Origin: Sulfitobacter sp. JL08 | GTDB lineage: Bacteria > Pseudomonadota > Alphaproteobacteria > Rhodobacterales > Rhodobacteraceae | Length of the DNA stretch: 64,000 nucleotides | NCBI RefSeq assembly: GCF_003352045.1 | Contig: NZ_CP025815.1 | Location: forward strand, 3,844,001 to 3,908,000 | Direction: 5' to 3' | In this document: in pieces, positions 25,188 to 34,952 of the stretch | Layout of the letters: each line of letters starts with the position of its first letter | How positions within the stretch are numbered: the first letter of the stretch is position 1 | The notes under the pieces: model-generated | What the model was told of the DNA's origin: nothing | Seen by the model: the letters and a program-made list of their open reading frames with translations, nothing else | The model's database searches: none | Position numbers and translations under genes: made by a program

Positions 25188-26588
25188 TCAGACCGACGGA
25201 TAGCAAAAGCTGTCAGTGGAACAATCCCCGCCTTCAAGACGGATCTGGTGTGACCGATAGCCATCAGGGAACTTGACCCAGAAATCCTTGTCCAGAGTCA
25301 GGCCGCCCTTTTCGCCGACATTCGCCATAACCATCGCAGCACCACGTTCGCCCGGATAGAACTGGTCGTCCCATGTGGAATAAAGCGAGTTGGTCCAGTA
25401 GACGCGTTTGCCATCGCGGCTGATCTCGACCATCTGCGGGCCATAGCCGAACTCTTCGCCGTTGGGGTGCTTTGTCTTGGCGACGATACCGCCGATTTCG
25501 ACCTTGCCGGCCAGAACGGGGTTCATCGGATCCGATACATCGTATTGATGCATTTCCCCCAATCCCCAGCACGCCACATAAAGATATTTGTCGTCCAGAC
25601 TAAGATCGATATCCGTCACCAGCGGCGGCACCGCCCCGAACCCTTTCAGAAGGTCCGGCAGATCATCCGGATCGGCAGGTACGGGATCGATCGTGACCGT
25701 TTTCTTGGCCTCAAACGTTCCGTCCTTGTTGCGCCACCATGTGAATATGGCACCTTGCAGGTTGGTCGTATCCACGACGACACCGCAAAATCCGTACTCT
25801 TTCACAGGGTCATGCGCCGGCCGGATTTCCAATGCCATCTGATGGTTTTCGCCCAGATCAATGGTCTGGACATTCTTGCGCGCCCGCAGATCCCAGAAAT
25901 GGATCTTGTGGCCATATTTGTTGCTCAGCAGGTCTTCGGCAACGATCCCGTTTTCGAACTGCGGTGGCAGGCCCCATTCCGAACTGACCATGTAATCGCG
26001 CGGCAGGTTCCACCAGAAATCGTAGTGCTTGTCCTGAATGCCCCGGTCCATTTCCCAGCGGCCCAGAATTTCGAAGGTTTCACAATCCATGATAAAGATA
26101 CCCGGCGGTCCGTCAGTGCCATCCTTGCCACCCCCGCCCAATGTCGAAACATAAACGCCTTCCGGTCCGCAATGGATTGTATGCGGGCGGGAATATCCGG
26201 TTTTTTCAAACACCTCTTCGGGTTCGATGATCTTGTGAATCTTTGCTTTCAGCGGTTCCTTGACATCAATGATGTAAATCCGCGAAGACCGTATCCCCGG
26301 AATAATAAGGTAACGACGTTCCAGAAACGCGTGGCCCGACAAGGGCGACAGAGACGAAGAACAGGCATTCCAGCCGAAATGATGAAACTCGTCCCCTTTG
26401 TTCGGCATGATCACCTGATGGACAATATCGCCATAGGTTTTCGATTTGGGGTCGACATCGACGACTGCCAAACCATCCGGCTTTGATCCGTCCGGACTGA
26501 GCATCAGGGTAAAGGCAACGGTTTCCACCGGTGCTTCCATCGCCATTTTCGGGGACGGGTGAAAGGTGGGGTCTGGTCTCAAATTCAT
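25188..26588 (-). CDS. mtoX: Methanethiol oxidase / selenium-binding protein 56 family
   Basis: The 466-residue protein is a full-length SBP56 family member. Signature regions are DEFHHFGWNACSSS near residue 70, LIIPGIRSSRIYIIDV, GYSRPHTIHCGPEGVYVS near residue 130, DFWWNLPRDYMVSSEWG and FVACWGLGEMHQYDVSDP-like text (YVACWGLGEMHQYD). In bacteria this family contains MtoX, which oxidises methanethiol with oxygen to formaldehyde, sulfide and hydrogen peroxide; methanethiol is a product of DMSP demethylation in marine bacteria. There is no clear signal peptide. GGAGGAGA precedes the ATG. The usual SCO1 and MauG companions are absent; instead a membrane protein gene follows. Confidence 0.9.
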   Translation of the reverse strand: MNLRPDPTFHPSPKMAMEAPVETVAFTLMLSPDGSKPDGLAVVDVDPKSKTYGDIVHQVIMPNKGDEFHHFGWNACSSSLSPLSGHAFLERRYLIIPGIRSSRIYIIDVKEPLKAKIHKIIEPEEVFEKTGYSRPHTIHCGPEGVYVSTLGGGGKDGTDGPPGIFIMDCETFEILGRWEMDRGIQDKHYDFWWNLPRDYMVSSEWGLPPQFENGIVAEDLLSNKYGHKIHFWDLRARKNVQTIDLGENHQMALEIRPAHDPVKEYGFCGVVVDTTNLQGAIFTWWRNKDGTFEAKKTVTIDPVPADPDDLPDLLKGFGAVPPLVTDIDLSLDDKYLYVACWGLGEMHQYDVSDPMNPVLAGKVEIGGIVAKTKHPNGEEFGYGPQMVEISRDGKRVYWTNSLYSTWDDQFYPGERGAAMVMANVGEKGGLTLDKDFWVKFPDGYRSHQIRLEGGDCSTDSFCYPSV

Positions 26589-26737
26589 TGGCTCTCCTCC
26601 CAGAGATTGGAATTGAATTCGCCGTTTTCCATTTTTTTTTGGAATTATTTTCGCGCTGGTCCAGCGTCGACGAAGTTGACCGATTCAGTCAAGCTTTTTC
26701 ACTTCACAATTCGAAAACCGCCGAAACGGTGCCTGCG

Positions 26738-28381
26738 CTAGATTTGTCTGCCGACCTGCCGACAAATCAGAACAACCGGCAGCAAACCAACCGCGACAAT
26801 CACAAGACTGGGCACCGCAGCACCGGCCAGTCTTTCGTCAGATGCCAGCCGGTACGCCTGCACCGCCAAGGTATCATAGTTGAAAGGTCGCATGATCAGC
26901 GTGGCTGGCAATTCCTTCATCACATCAACGAATACGATCAGCAAAGCGGTCAACAAACTGGGTGTCAAAATCGGCAGATGCACACGACGAAGCGTACCAA
27001 AAGGGGTTTGCCCCAGGGATCGCGCCGCGGCATCCATATTGGCATGTACTGTGCTTTGACCACCTTCATAAGCGCCCAGCGCAGCCGCCAGAAAGCGCAC
27101 CATATAGGCCGCAACCAGCAACCATATCGACCCCGTCACAAGCAACCCGGTCGAGATATCAAAGGTTGACCTCATCCAGCTGTCCAGCACGTTATCGAAA
27201 ACCGCAAAAGGCACCATCAGCCCGACCGCGATCACACCCCCCGGAACCGCATAGCCCAACCGCGCGGCATAGGCGGCCGCAGAAGACAAACGCCCGGGCC
27301 GCAACCGCTGGAAAAACCCAACCGCAACCGCAGCGCACACCGTCAGAACCGCAGCAGTGCCCGCCAGCGTGATCGAATTTCGGATAAAACTCAGATACCG
27401 GCTGCTGAACAAATCCTGTTCAGACCCAAGGCCCATTTGCAGCAGAATCGCAACCGGCAGCAAACACCCGAACACGACAGGAACCGCGCACAGGAAAAAG
27501 GCCAATGCCGCGCGAACACCGTGTAATTCTGCCGGCGGCATGGTCTGGTGACGTTTTGACGTATCATGGTATTTGGCGTTGCCACGCTGATACCGTTCCA
27601 GCATGGCAAGCATAAGCGCAAATGTCAGCAAACACAGGGCAAGCTGGGCTGCGGCAGCGCGATCTGCCATTGAAAACCAACTGGTGTAGATCCCGGTCGC
27701 AAATGTCTGGACCCCAAAATACGCGACCGTACCAAAATCTGCGATCGTCTCCATCACAGCCAGCAACACACCGCCGGCAATTGCGGGCCGCGCCATCGGA
27801 AGGCTGACCTGCAAAAAGGCCGCCCAGGCGCTTTTGCCCAAGGCCCGAGCAGCCAGAAAAGTGGTTCCGCTTTGCTGCAGGAATGCAGCGCGGGCAAGAA
27901 GATAGACATAAGGATACAGAACCAGGATCAACATAACCGCCGCGCCACCGACGGATCTGATTTCGGGAAACCAGTAATCTCTCGGGCCCCAGCCCGTTAC
28001 ATCGCGCAGGGTGCTTTGAACAATGCCGGGATGATCCAGAATGTGGGTATAGGCATATGCCAGAACATAGGCCGGAAAGGCCAGCGGCAGCACCAATGCA
28101 ATCTCAAGTATCCGAACTCCGGGAAACCGGGTCATCGTCACCAGCCATGCCGCGCCAACACCCAACGCGAATGTACCAAGCGCCACCAGCAGGACCAGAA
28201 CCAGTGTCGTACCGGCATAACGCGGCAACACCGTGTCGATCAGATGCGCAACCGTGTCTGTGCCGCCCGAAAGCGCGGCAATCAGCACCGCCAGCATGGG
28301 CAGAACACAGGCAATCGCCGTGGCAGATGCCAGCACACCCAACCATCGCAGGCTGTCCCCGGAACGGGATTGTCTCTGCAT
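26738..28381 (-). CDS. Iron(III) ABC transporter permease (FbpB-like)
   Basis: The 547-residue protein consists of two fused permease halves of about six helices each. The EAA-type loops are AARALGKSAWAAFLQVSLPMARPAI near residue 200 and AARSLGQTPFGTLRRVHLPILTP near residue 470. This is the FbpB/SfuB plan for ferric iron importers. I chose ATG 28381; a TTG at 28432 would add 17 residues overlapping a hairpin. The matching binding protein is at 23432-24451 on the other strand, with mtoX and a membrane gene between. No ATPase gene of this system is in the window. Confidence 0.9.
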   Translation of the reverse strand: MQRQSRSGDSLRWLGVLASATAIACVLPMLAVLIAALSGGTDTVAHLIDTVLPRYAGTTLVLVLLVALGTFALGVGAAWLVTMTRFPGVRILEIALVLPLAFPAYVLAYAYTHILDHPGIVQSTLRDVTGWGPRDYWFPEIRSVGGAAVMLILVLYPYVYLLARAAFLQQSGTTFLAARALGKSAWAAFLQVSLPMARPAIAGGVLLAVMETIADFGTVAYFGVQTFATGIYTSWFSMADRAAAAQLALCLLTFALMLAMLERYQRGNAKYHDTSKRHQTMPPAELHGVRAALAFFLCAVPVVFGCLLPVAILLQMGLGSEQDLFSSRYLSFIRNSITLAGTAAVLTVCAAVAVGFFQRLRPGRLSSAAAYAARLGYAVPGGVIAVGLMVPFAVFDNVLDSWMRSTFDISTGLLVTGSIWLLVAAYMVRFLAAALGAYEGGQSTVHANMDAAARSLGQTPFGTLRRVHLPILTPSLLTALLIVFVDVMKELPATLIMRPFNYDTLAVQAYRLASDERLAGAAVPSLVIVAVGLLPVVLICRQVGRQI

Positions 28382-28424
28382 GTGTGCGCTATTCAACGGA
28401 AACCTCGGGGTCAGTCTCTTTGGG

Positions 28425-28440
28425 TGCCCCAAACGGGGCA
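28425..28440 (-). terminator. Hairpin between the CoA-ligase/ABC operon and the iron permease
   Basis: TGCCCC and GGGGCA form a 6-bp stem around a four-base AAAC loop, 47 bp after the stop of the ligase gene at 28487 and before the iron permease start. There is no U-tract, so it may only partly end the upstream operon. Confidence 0.35.
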
Positions 28441-28486
28441 GTGACCCTTAATTGACCAAATCAGTCGGAATTGCCAGAGCGATTGA

Positions 28487-29704
28487 TCAATCGTATGTGC
28501 GCTGATCCTCGATCACCAGACCGTCTTTGGGCAATGTGCCGGGGGCGACAACCTCTACCTTGCCTTTCAGCTTCAGCACTTCGGCGACGGATGCGCCGTA
28601 GGCATCCGCGTCACCTCCGGCGCTTTCGATCTGAACCGTCATCACATCCATTTCGCCGCTCCGCGAGGCGATGACGCGGGCCTTCACCACTTCTTCATGG
28701 CGCGCGACAAGCGCCGCCACCTGTTCGGGGCGCACGAACATACCCTTGATTTTGGTCGTCTGGTCCGCGCGGCCCATCCATCCTTTGATACGCATATTGG
28801 TGCGGCCACACGGGCTGGTCCCGGGCAACACCGCGCTCAGATCGCCTGTGGCGAACCGGATCAGCGGGTAATCGGGGTTCAGCGTGGTCACGACGACTTC
28901 GCCCACCTCACCGTCCGGGACCGGATCGCCGGTGCCCGGGGTCACGATTTCAACGATGACATTTTCGTCGGCGATCATCCCTTCCATCGCCGCACTTTCA
29001 TAAGCGATACTGCCCAGATCGGCGGTTGCGTAACATTGCAGACAGGATATGCCCCGCTCTGCATATTCCGCGCGCAGTGACGGAAACAGCGCGCCCCCGC
29101 CCACGGCGGCCCGCGTGATGCCCAGTTTGACACCCATTTCGTCGGCACGATCCAATATGATCTTCAGATAATCCGGTGTGCCAGCATAGGCGGTAACGCC
29201 GGTATCGTGCGCCGCCGTAACCTGCAAATCGGTCTGGCCCGTTCCCGCAGGCAAAACCGCCGCGCCAACCGCGCGTGCACCGCTTTCGAAGATCATGCCG
29301 GCGGGTGTCAGATGATAGCCAAAACAGTTCTGGACAATATCGCCCTTGCCAATGCCGCAGGCGTGCAGGAACCGCCCCATGCGCCACCAGTCATGTTCGA
29401 TCCCGCCCGGTTCATAGATCGGCCCCGGCGATTGGAAAACATAGGCAAACCCCGATGCGGGCCGCATGGTAAACCCGCCAAAAGGCGGTTGCCCGGCCTG
29501 CGCGGTGCCAATTTCGGATTTGCGCAACACTGGCAAACCGGCCAGCGCGGCCGCATCCTTAATGGCCGCTGCGTCCACACCGTCCAGACGGCCCGCATAG
29601 CCCGCCAAAGCCTGCGCACGCGCAATCTGCGCGGGCAGTGCCGTAGCCAGATCACGGGCGCGATCATTGGCAGATCGTGTTTCCAGATTGTCAAAATGGG
29701 TCAT
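28487..29704 (-). CDS. Phenylacetate-CoA-ligase-family AMP-binding enzyme
   Basis: The 405-residue protein resembles PaaK-type ligases. It has the phrase FAYVFQSPGPIYEPGG in place of the usual TSGTTG phosphate loop, the adenine-site text SCLQCYATADLGSIAYE, and the hinge and C-terminal lobe GRADQTTKIKGMFVRPEQVAALV. Such enzymes activate aryl acids to CoA thioesters with ATP. The P-loop region is weak in Ser/Thr/Gly compared with PaaK, so activity is less certain. It starts 15 bp after livF and closes the operon. I chose ATG 29704; an upstream start at 29731 would overlap livF. Confidence 0.82.
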   Translation of the reverse strand: MTHFDNLETRSANDRARDLATALPAQIARAQALAGYAGRLDGVDAAAIKDAAALAGLPVLRKSEIGTAQAGQPPFGGFTMRPASGFAYVFQSPGPIYEPGGIEHDWWRMGRFLHACGIGKGDIVQNCFGYHLTPAGMIFESGARAVGAAVLPAGTGQTDLQVTAAHDTGVTAYAGTPDYLKIILDRADEMGVKLGITRAAVGGGALFPSLRAEYAERGISCLQCYATADLGSIAYESAAMEGMIADENVIVEIVTPGTGDPVPDGEVGEVVVTTLNPDYPLIRFATGDLSAVLPGTSPCGRTNMRIKGWMGRADQTTKIKGMFVRPEQVAALVARHEEVVKARVIASRSGEMDVMTVQIESAGGDADAYGASVAEVLKLKGKVEVVAPGTLPKDGLVIEDQRTYD

Positions 29705-29718
29705 AGCAGCATCCCGCA

Positions 29719-30543
29719 TCAGCTTAACCACCGCTTGCGGCGGCGATAGGAACGCACATCCCGGAACGATTTGCGCCCTTCATCCGACATCCCCAGATAG
29801 AATTCCTTTACATCCGGGTTCTCGCGCAATTCGGCCGCCGGCCCGTCCATGACCACCCGTCCGCTTTCAAGAATATAGCCGTAATGGGCAAATCGCAGCG
29901 CGACATTGGTGTTCTGTTCGGCCAGCAAAAAGCTGACGCCCTCGTTTTCATTGACGGACTTCACAATGCCGAAAATCTGTTCAACCAGTTGCGGTGCAAG
30001 CCCCATAGACGGCTCGTCCAGCAGAATGGTTTCCGGTTTGGACATCAGCGCGCGCCCGATCGCTGTCATCTGTTGTTCGCCGCCGGATGTGTACCCCGAT
30101 TGCGATTTACGGCGCTCTTTCAGCCGCGGAAAATAGGAATAGACCATGTCCAGATCGGCCTCGACGGCCCCCTTGCCATCGCGGCGTGTATAGGCACCGG
30201 TCAGCAGGTTTTCCTCGACGGTCAGGTGTTCAAAACAATGGCGCCCTTCCATGACCTGAATTACGCCCTTGCGCACCAGATCGGATGGGTCTTTGTCCTG
30301 CACGCGTTCGCCACGATAAAGGATTGACCCCTTGGTCACTTCACCGCGTTCGGAATGCAGCAGGTTCGAAATCGCCTTGAGCGTTGTGGTTTTGCCCGCG
30401 CCGTTTCCGCCCAGCAGGGCCGTAATCCCACCCTTGGGAACCGACAGGCTGACCCCTTTCAGAACCAGAATGACGTGATTGTAAATCACTTCGATATTGT
30501 TGACCTCAAGCAGGGTCTCGGTGGTCTTGGAACTGTCCAGCAT
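29719..30543 (-). CDS. livF: Branched-chain-type ABC transporter ATP-binding protein LivF
   Basis: The 274-residue ATPase has Walker A GGNGAGKTTTLKAIS, signature YTSGGEQQMTAIGRAL, Walker B TILLDEPSMGLAP and a switch region LLAEQNTNVALRFAHYGYILESGR typical of LivF. It energises the importer encoded by livG, livH, livM and the binding protein upstream. LivF proteins are usually about 235 residues; the extra here is in a C-terminal tail (KEFYLGMSDEGRKSFRDVRSYRRRKRW). ATG 30543 is used. Confidence 0.9.
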   Translation of the reverse strand: MLDSSKTTETLLEVNNIEVIYNHVILVLKGVSLSVPKGGITALLGGNGAGKTTTLKAISNLLHSERGEVTKGSILYRGERVQDKDPSDLVRKGVIQVMEGRHCFEHLTVEENLLTGAYTRRDGKGAVEADLDMVYSYFPRLKERRKSQSGYTSGGEQQMTAIGRALMSKPETILLDEPSMGLAPQLVEQIFGIVKSVNENEGVSFLLAEQNTNVALRFAHYGYILESGRVVMDGPAAELRENPDVKEFYLGMSDEGRKSFRDVRSYRRRKRWLS

Positions 30544-30611
30544 GGTCGCTCTTCTTGGCAAAAGGCATCAGGGTGTCCACCGGCGGCACAAGACCGCCGG
30601 TGGCGCATTGC

Positions 30612-31916
30612 TTAGCTCTCTGCGTTACACGCTTCGTTTACCGGCCAGGGCGCATTTGCCTCGGCATATTCGGCAGCTTTGGCAGTTTCGAGCGCAGAAA
30701 TTGCATCTGTATCAGGCACCAGAAGATCGCTGGCCTGCACGAACTCGGAACCGTTCCATTCCAGCATCCAGCCACCCGAGTGACCGGTATGGTCGGCACA
30801 GGATGTCTTGAACGGCGGCACCATGCCCGACATGCCCAGCTCGGCCAGACGTGCTTCGGTGATGTCGATGTTTTCCAGACCCCAACGCAACTGTTCGGCG
30901 TTTATGTTGGCGTCGCCGAAATGCGCCTGAGCGGCGGCAATACCTTCGGCAAGGATCATCGAAATCACGATGCCACGCTGATAGAACACTTCGCCCATCT
31001 CTTCTTCGCTGGCTAGGGATTTACCCGCATCAAAAACATGCTTGCGAATGTCTGCCATGACAGGCGCATCCGACTGCGGCATCGACCAGCTGATCGAACG
31101 GTAGCCTTTTCCGTCTTCGCCAACGGCTTGCAGGTCATCGGAATGACCCGCCCACCAGACGCCCACGAACTGGTCCATCGGGTATTTGGTTTTCACCGCT
31201 TCGGTGATCGCACCGGCGTTCATCGCGCCCCAGCCCCACATCACGACAAAGTCGGGACGTTCACGGCGGATTTGCAGCCACTGCGCCGACTGGTTCTGCA
31301 TTTCCTTCAGACCGACCGGAATGGGCAGCAATTCAAAACCGTGCTCGGCGGCCTTGCTTTCCAGATAGGGCAAAGGCTCTTTGCCATAGGGGTGATCCAG
31401 ATGCAGAAACGCGATTTTCTTGCCCTTCAGTCCGGCCTGATCGCCACCACCCAACTCCGTCAGGATCATCGATGCACCATCCCAGTAAGATGCAGGCATG
31501 TTGAACGCCCACTGGAACACCTTGCCGTCTGCCATCGGGCTAAAGCCGTAGCCGGGGGCCAGGATCGGAATCTTGTCCACGTTCGTCTTGGGCAGAACCT
31601 GCAACGTGATACCTGTGGACCATGGCTGCGTTACGATCGCCTTGCCTTTGGTTTTCTCATAGCATTCCACGCCTTTTTCCGTGGAATAGCCGGTTTCGCA
31701 TTCGTCAAAATCGATCTTGACGCCGCCAATGCCGCCATCGCGCGCATTCAGCATTTCCATATAGTCTTTCTGGCCGTTCATCAGCGGAATACCTGTCGCC
31801 GCAAACGGACCGGTCCGATAGGACAGGTTGGGTGCATAAAGGCCTTCTGCCGCGGCCGATCCCGCAACGCCGAGAGCCATCGCGGCCCCAAGTGCAAATT
31901 TGGTTAGGTGTTTCAT
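30612..31916 (-). CDS. Branched-chain-type ABC substrate-binding protein
   Basis: The 434-residue periplasmic protein has a signal peptide (MKHLTKFALGAAMALGVAGSAAA) and a type I binding fold beginning GLYAPNLSYRTGPFAATGIP. Later text such as KIAFLHLDHPYGKEPLPYLESKAAEHGFELLPIPV marks the inter-domain hinge. Family members bind amino acids, amides, short fatty acids or aromatic acids. The CoA ligases at both ends of the operon favour a carboxylic acid ligand, perhaps aromatic. GGAGG lies 6 nt before ATG 31916 and 3 nt before ATG 31919, so 31916 is preferred. Confidence 0.9.
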   Translation of the reverse strand: MKHLTKFALGAAMALGVAGSAAAEGLYAPNLSYRTGPFAATGIPLMNGQKDYMEMLNARDGGIGGVKIDFDECETGYSTEKGVECYEKTKGKAIVTQPWSTGITLQVLPKTNVDKIPILAPGYGFSPMADGKVFQWAFNMPASYWDGASMILTELGGGDQAGLKGKKIAFLHLDHPYGKEPLPYLESKAAEHGFELLPIPVGLKEMQNQSAQWLQIRRERPDFVVMWGWGAMNAGAITEAVKTKYPMDQFVGVWWAGHSDDLQAVGEDGKGYRSISWSMPQSDAPVMADIRKHVFDAGKSLASEEEMGEVFYQRGIVISMILAEGIAAAQAHFGDANINAEQLRWGLENIDITEARLAELGMSGMVPPFKTSCADHTGHSGGWMLEWNGSEFVQASDLLVPDTDAISALETAKAAEYAEANAPWPVNEACNAES

Positions 31917-31969
31917 CATATTCCTCCCGTGGATTTTGATTTCGTTAACGTCTTGCATGAATGGCGCCC

Positions 31970-33046
31970 CTAATGCGGAAACGGCCAGATAATCAGTTTT
32001 TCGCGGATCAGCGCCCAAAGCCGCGCCAATCCATGTGGTTCGATGATCAGGAAAAAGATGATCAGCGATCCGACGATCATGATGTTGAGATGTTCAACCG
32101 TGGCCGATTTGATATCAAGCCCCAACGCTTCGGGTACGGTGTTCAGAACAACCGGCAACCCGACGATCAGGATCGCACCCAGATAGTTGCCCATGATCGA
32201 TCCCAATCCACCGATAATGGCGATGAACAGCACCCGAAACGACAGCGGAATATCAAACAGGTTCGGTTCTGCCGCGCCGCGCCACATGAACACGAACAAC
32301 GCCCCCGAAACACCGATGACATAGCTGGACACCGCAAAAGCCGTCAGCTTGGATTTCATCAGGTTGATGCCGATCAGTTCCGCGGCGATATCCATATCCC
32401 GCGTTGCCTTCCACGTGCGACCCAGATTGCCGCGCGTCAGGTTGATACACAGTAAGGTCAGCAGGCTGACAATCACCAGCACGACGTAGTACTGCGTCAT
32501 TGACGACGCCAGCGGCCCCGCCACCGTCACCCCGAACATATCAAGGTTGGGCACCTGAATGGCACCCGACGCGTTGTAATTGTAAAGCCAGGCCCATTTT
32601 TCGAACAGCCAGACCAGAAAGAACTGCGCCGCCAGCGTCGCAATCGCCAGATAGAATCCCTTGATCCGCAAACTTGGGATGCCGAACATCACGCCGACGC
32701 CTGCACTGAAGAACCCAGACAGCAGGATCGCCAGCACCGGGTTCATCTCGGGCATGATGGTGACCATCTTGTAGCAGGCATAAGCCCCCACACCCATGAA
32801 CGCGCCGGTCCCAAGGCTCAGTTGTCCGGCATAGCCGGTCAGGATGTTCAGCCCCATCGCCGCCAGCGAATAGATCAGGATCGGGATCAGCAGCGTCTGG
32901 AACGCAAATTCGGACGCTGTCATCGGCAGGATGATCCAGACAAAGGCCAGAATGACCATCAGCAGGATCGCGTCCTGACGCACCGGGAACAGCGCCTGAT
33001 CCTTGACATAGGATGTCTTGAACTGACCTGCGGTTCTGTAAAGCAT
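31970..33046 (-). CDS. livM: Branched-chain-type ABC transporter permease LivM
   Basis: A 358-residue permease with helices such as LIPILIYSLAAMGLNILTGYAGQLSLGTGAFMGVGAY and the conserved TRGNLGRTWKATRDMDIAAELIGINLMKSKLTAFAVSS cytoplasmic segment of LivM. It pairs with LivH to form the membrane channel. It lies between livH and the binding-protein gene, 53 bp before the latter. The C-terminal tail continues past the last helix with HGLARLWALIREKLIIWPFPH. Confidence 0.91.
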   Translation of the reverse strand: MLYRTAGQFKTSYVKDQALFPVRQDAILLMVILAFVWIILPMTASEFAFQTLLIPILIYSLAAMGLNILTGYAGQLSLGTGAFMGVGAYACYKMVTIMPEMNPVLAILLSGFFSAGVGVMFGIPSLRIKGFYLAIATLAAQFFLVWLFEKWAWLYNYNASGAIQVPNLDMFGVTVAGPLASSMTQYYVVLVIVSLLTLLCINLTRGNLGRTWKATRDMDIAAELIGINLMKSKLTAFAVSSYVIGVSGALFVFMWRGAAEPNLFDIPLSFRVLFIAIIGGLGSIMGNYLGAILIVGLPVVLNTVPEALGLDIKSATVEHLNIMIVGSLIIFFLIIEPHGLARLWALIREKLIIWPFPH

Positions 33047-33127
33047 CTTGGTTCTCTTCTACTTGCTTGAACGGTTGGGGCCTTGCGGCCCGCCTTTGGT
33101 GTCTGGTGCAGCGCGCCCCGCGCCGCC

Positions 33128-34081
33128 CTAGACCCTTTCGATTATCTTTTCTCCGAACAGTCCCTGCGGGCGGAACAGCAGCACGATCAGCGCCAGAACA
33201 AAGGCAAACCATGTTTCGGTGTTGCCCCCCATCAGCGGCTGTCCCCAATAGATTTCGAACAGTTTTTCCAGCATTCCGATCATCAGCCCGCCGATGATCG
33301 CGCCGGTAATGCTTTCCAGCCCGCCCAGCATCAGCACCGGCAGCGCCTTGTAGGCAATCACCTCAAGCGCAAAGGAAACACCTGCACGGGCCCCCCACGC
33401 GATGCCCGTGACCAGCGCGATGATACCGGCAATGAACCAGACCAGAACCCAGATGGTCTGCAGTGAAATGCCAACAGACAGGGCCGCCTGATGGTCATCG
33501 CCCAGCGCACGGATGGCCCGGCCCATACGGGTCTTGTTCAAAAACACCAGCAAGCCGACAACCAGCATCGCTGCGACGGCCACGGCTGTCACATCCTTCT
33601 GTTCAAGGATCAGCAGGCCGCCAAACGGTTCCAGAACCCAGCTGTCCGTCGGAATCCCCAGTTCTTCGGTGATCATGATCTTGTTTTCGCCACCGAAGAT
33701 GATCTCGCCGAAGCCGATCAGAAACAGGGTGATCCCGATGGTTGCCATGAACAGGATGATATCGGGCTGCCCGACAAGCGGGCGCAGCACGATCCGTTCA
33801 ATGGTCACTGCCAGTACGAACATCACGGCCAGCGTCAGCAACACGCAGATCCACGCCGGAACGCCCATCTCGTAAAGCCCCACAAGGGTCAGCGCGGCAA
33901 ACACCACCATGATCCCCTGGGCAAAGTTGAAAATGCGCGATGACCGGTAGATCAGAACAAAGCCCAGCGCGATCAATGCATAAAGGATACCGGAAACAAG
34001 CCCTTCCCACAGCACCTGCATCAGGAAATCGGGGGCTTCGACCATGTCGATAAACGGTGTGACAAAGATATCTTTTAACAT
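33128..34081 (-). CDS. livH: Branched-chain-type ABC transporter permease LivH
   Basis: This 317-residue permease has the LivH core: LVSGILYALIALGFVLIYRSSRIFNFAQGIMVVFAAL, IERIVLRPLVGQPDIILFMATIGI and MGRAIRALGDDHQAALSVGISLQTIWVLVW. It forms a channel with LivM. It begins 9 bp after livG ends, which shows tight coupling in the operon. Confidence 0.91.
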   Translation of the reverse strand: MLKDIFVTPFIDMVEAPDFLMQVLWEGLVSGILYALIALGFVLIYRSSRIFNFAQGIMVVFAALTLVGLYEMGVPAWICVLLTLAVMFVLAVTIERIVLRPLVGQPDIILFMATIGITLFLIGFGEIIFGGENKIMITEELGIPTDSWVLEPFGGLLILEQKDVTAVAVAAMLVVGLLVFLNKTRMGRAIRALGDDHQAALSVGISLQTIWVLVWFIAGIIALVTGIAWGARAGVSFALEVIAYKALPVLMLGGLESITGAIIGGLMIGMLEKLFEIYWGQPLMGGNTETWFAFVLALIVLLFRPQGLFGEKIIERV

Positions 34082-34090
34082 CAGTAGCCC

Positions 34091-34903
34091 CTAGTGCTGA
34101 ACGCCAAGGTAAGCATCAATCACGTCCTGATTATTGCGCACCTCGTCCGGCGTTCCGTCGCCGATCTTTTTACCGTAATCCATCACGACCACCCGGTCGC
34201 TCAGGTCCATCACCACCCCCATATCGTGTTCGATCAACACGATCGTGGTGCCGAATTCATCGTTCACGTCCAGAACAAAGCGGCTCATGTCCTCTTTTTC
34301 CTCGACATTCATACCCGCCATCGGTTCGTCCAGCAGCAGGATTTTCGGCTCAGCCGCCAGCGCCCGCGCCAGCTCGACCCGTTTCTTCAACCCATAGGGC
34401 AACCGCCCCACAGGCGTTTTTCGGATCGCCTGAATTTCAAGAAAATCAATGACTTCCTCAACCTTTTCGCGGTTCTCCATTTCTTCGCTGCGCGCCTTGC
34501 CCCACCACATCGCCTGGCTCAGCAGGCCCGCGTTCATATGCGTCAGCCGACCGGTCATCACATTGTCCAGCACAGACATGCCTTCAAACAGCGCAATATT
34601 CTGGAACGTGCGCGCAATCCCCTGACGTGCCACCTCATAAGGTTTCATCGAAGGACGTTGCGATCCACGATACCAGACCTCACCCTCCTGCGGGTGATAA
34701 AACCCGGAAATCACGTTCAGCATCGATGATTTGCCGGCCCCGTTCGGCCCGATGATGGCGCGCACTTCGCCCTCGTGCACATCAAACGAAATATCCTTGA
34801 TCGCCTCGACTCCGCCAAAGCGCAGGGTGATGTTTTTCATTTCCATCACCGTACCGCCAATCTGGCGACCATCAGCCGTAACATAGCCTTCGGTCTCTTT
34901 CAC
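34091..34903 (-). CDS. livG: Branched-chain-type ABC transporter ATP-binding protein LivG
   Basis: The 270-residue ATPase has Walker A GPNGAGKSSMLNVISG, signature-region LPYGLKKRVELARALAAEP (YGLKKR in place of SGGxxR), Walker B ILLLDEPMAGMN and the LivG-type C-terminus GKKIGDGTPDEVRNNQDVIDAYLG. A GTG start at 34903 is supported by AAGGGCGGGG upstream. It acts as a heterodimer with LivF. The acyl-CoA synthetase gene ends 49 bp upstream. Confidence 0.91.
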   Translation of the reverse strand: MKETEGYVTADGRQIGGTVMEMKNITLRFGGVEAIKDISFDVHEGEVRAIIGPNGAGKSSMLNVISGFYHPQEGEVWYRGSQRPSMKPYEVARQGIARTFQNIALFEGMSVLDNVMTGRLTHMNAGLLSQAMWWGKARSEEMENREKVEEVIDFLEIQAIRKTPVGRLPYGLKKRVELARALAAEPKILLLDEPMAGMNVEEKEDMSRFVLDVNDEFGTTIVLIEHDMGVVMDLSDRVVVMDYGKKIGDGTPDEVRNNQDVIDAYLGVQH

Positions 34904-34952
34904 GCTGCCCCGCCCTTCATCTTTTCATAAATACTTACTGCGCCCTGCCCGC

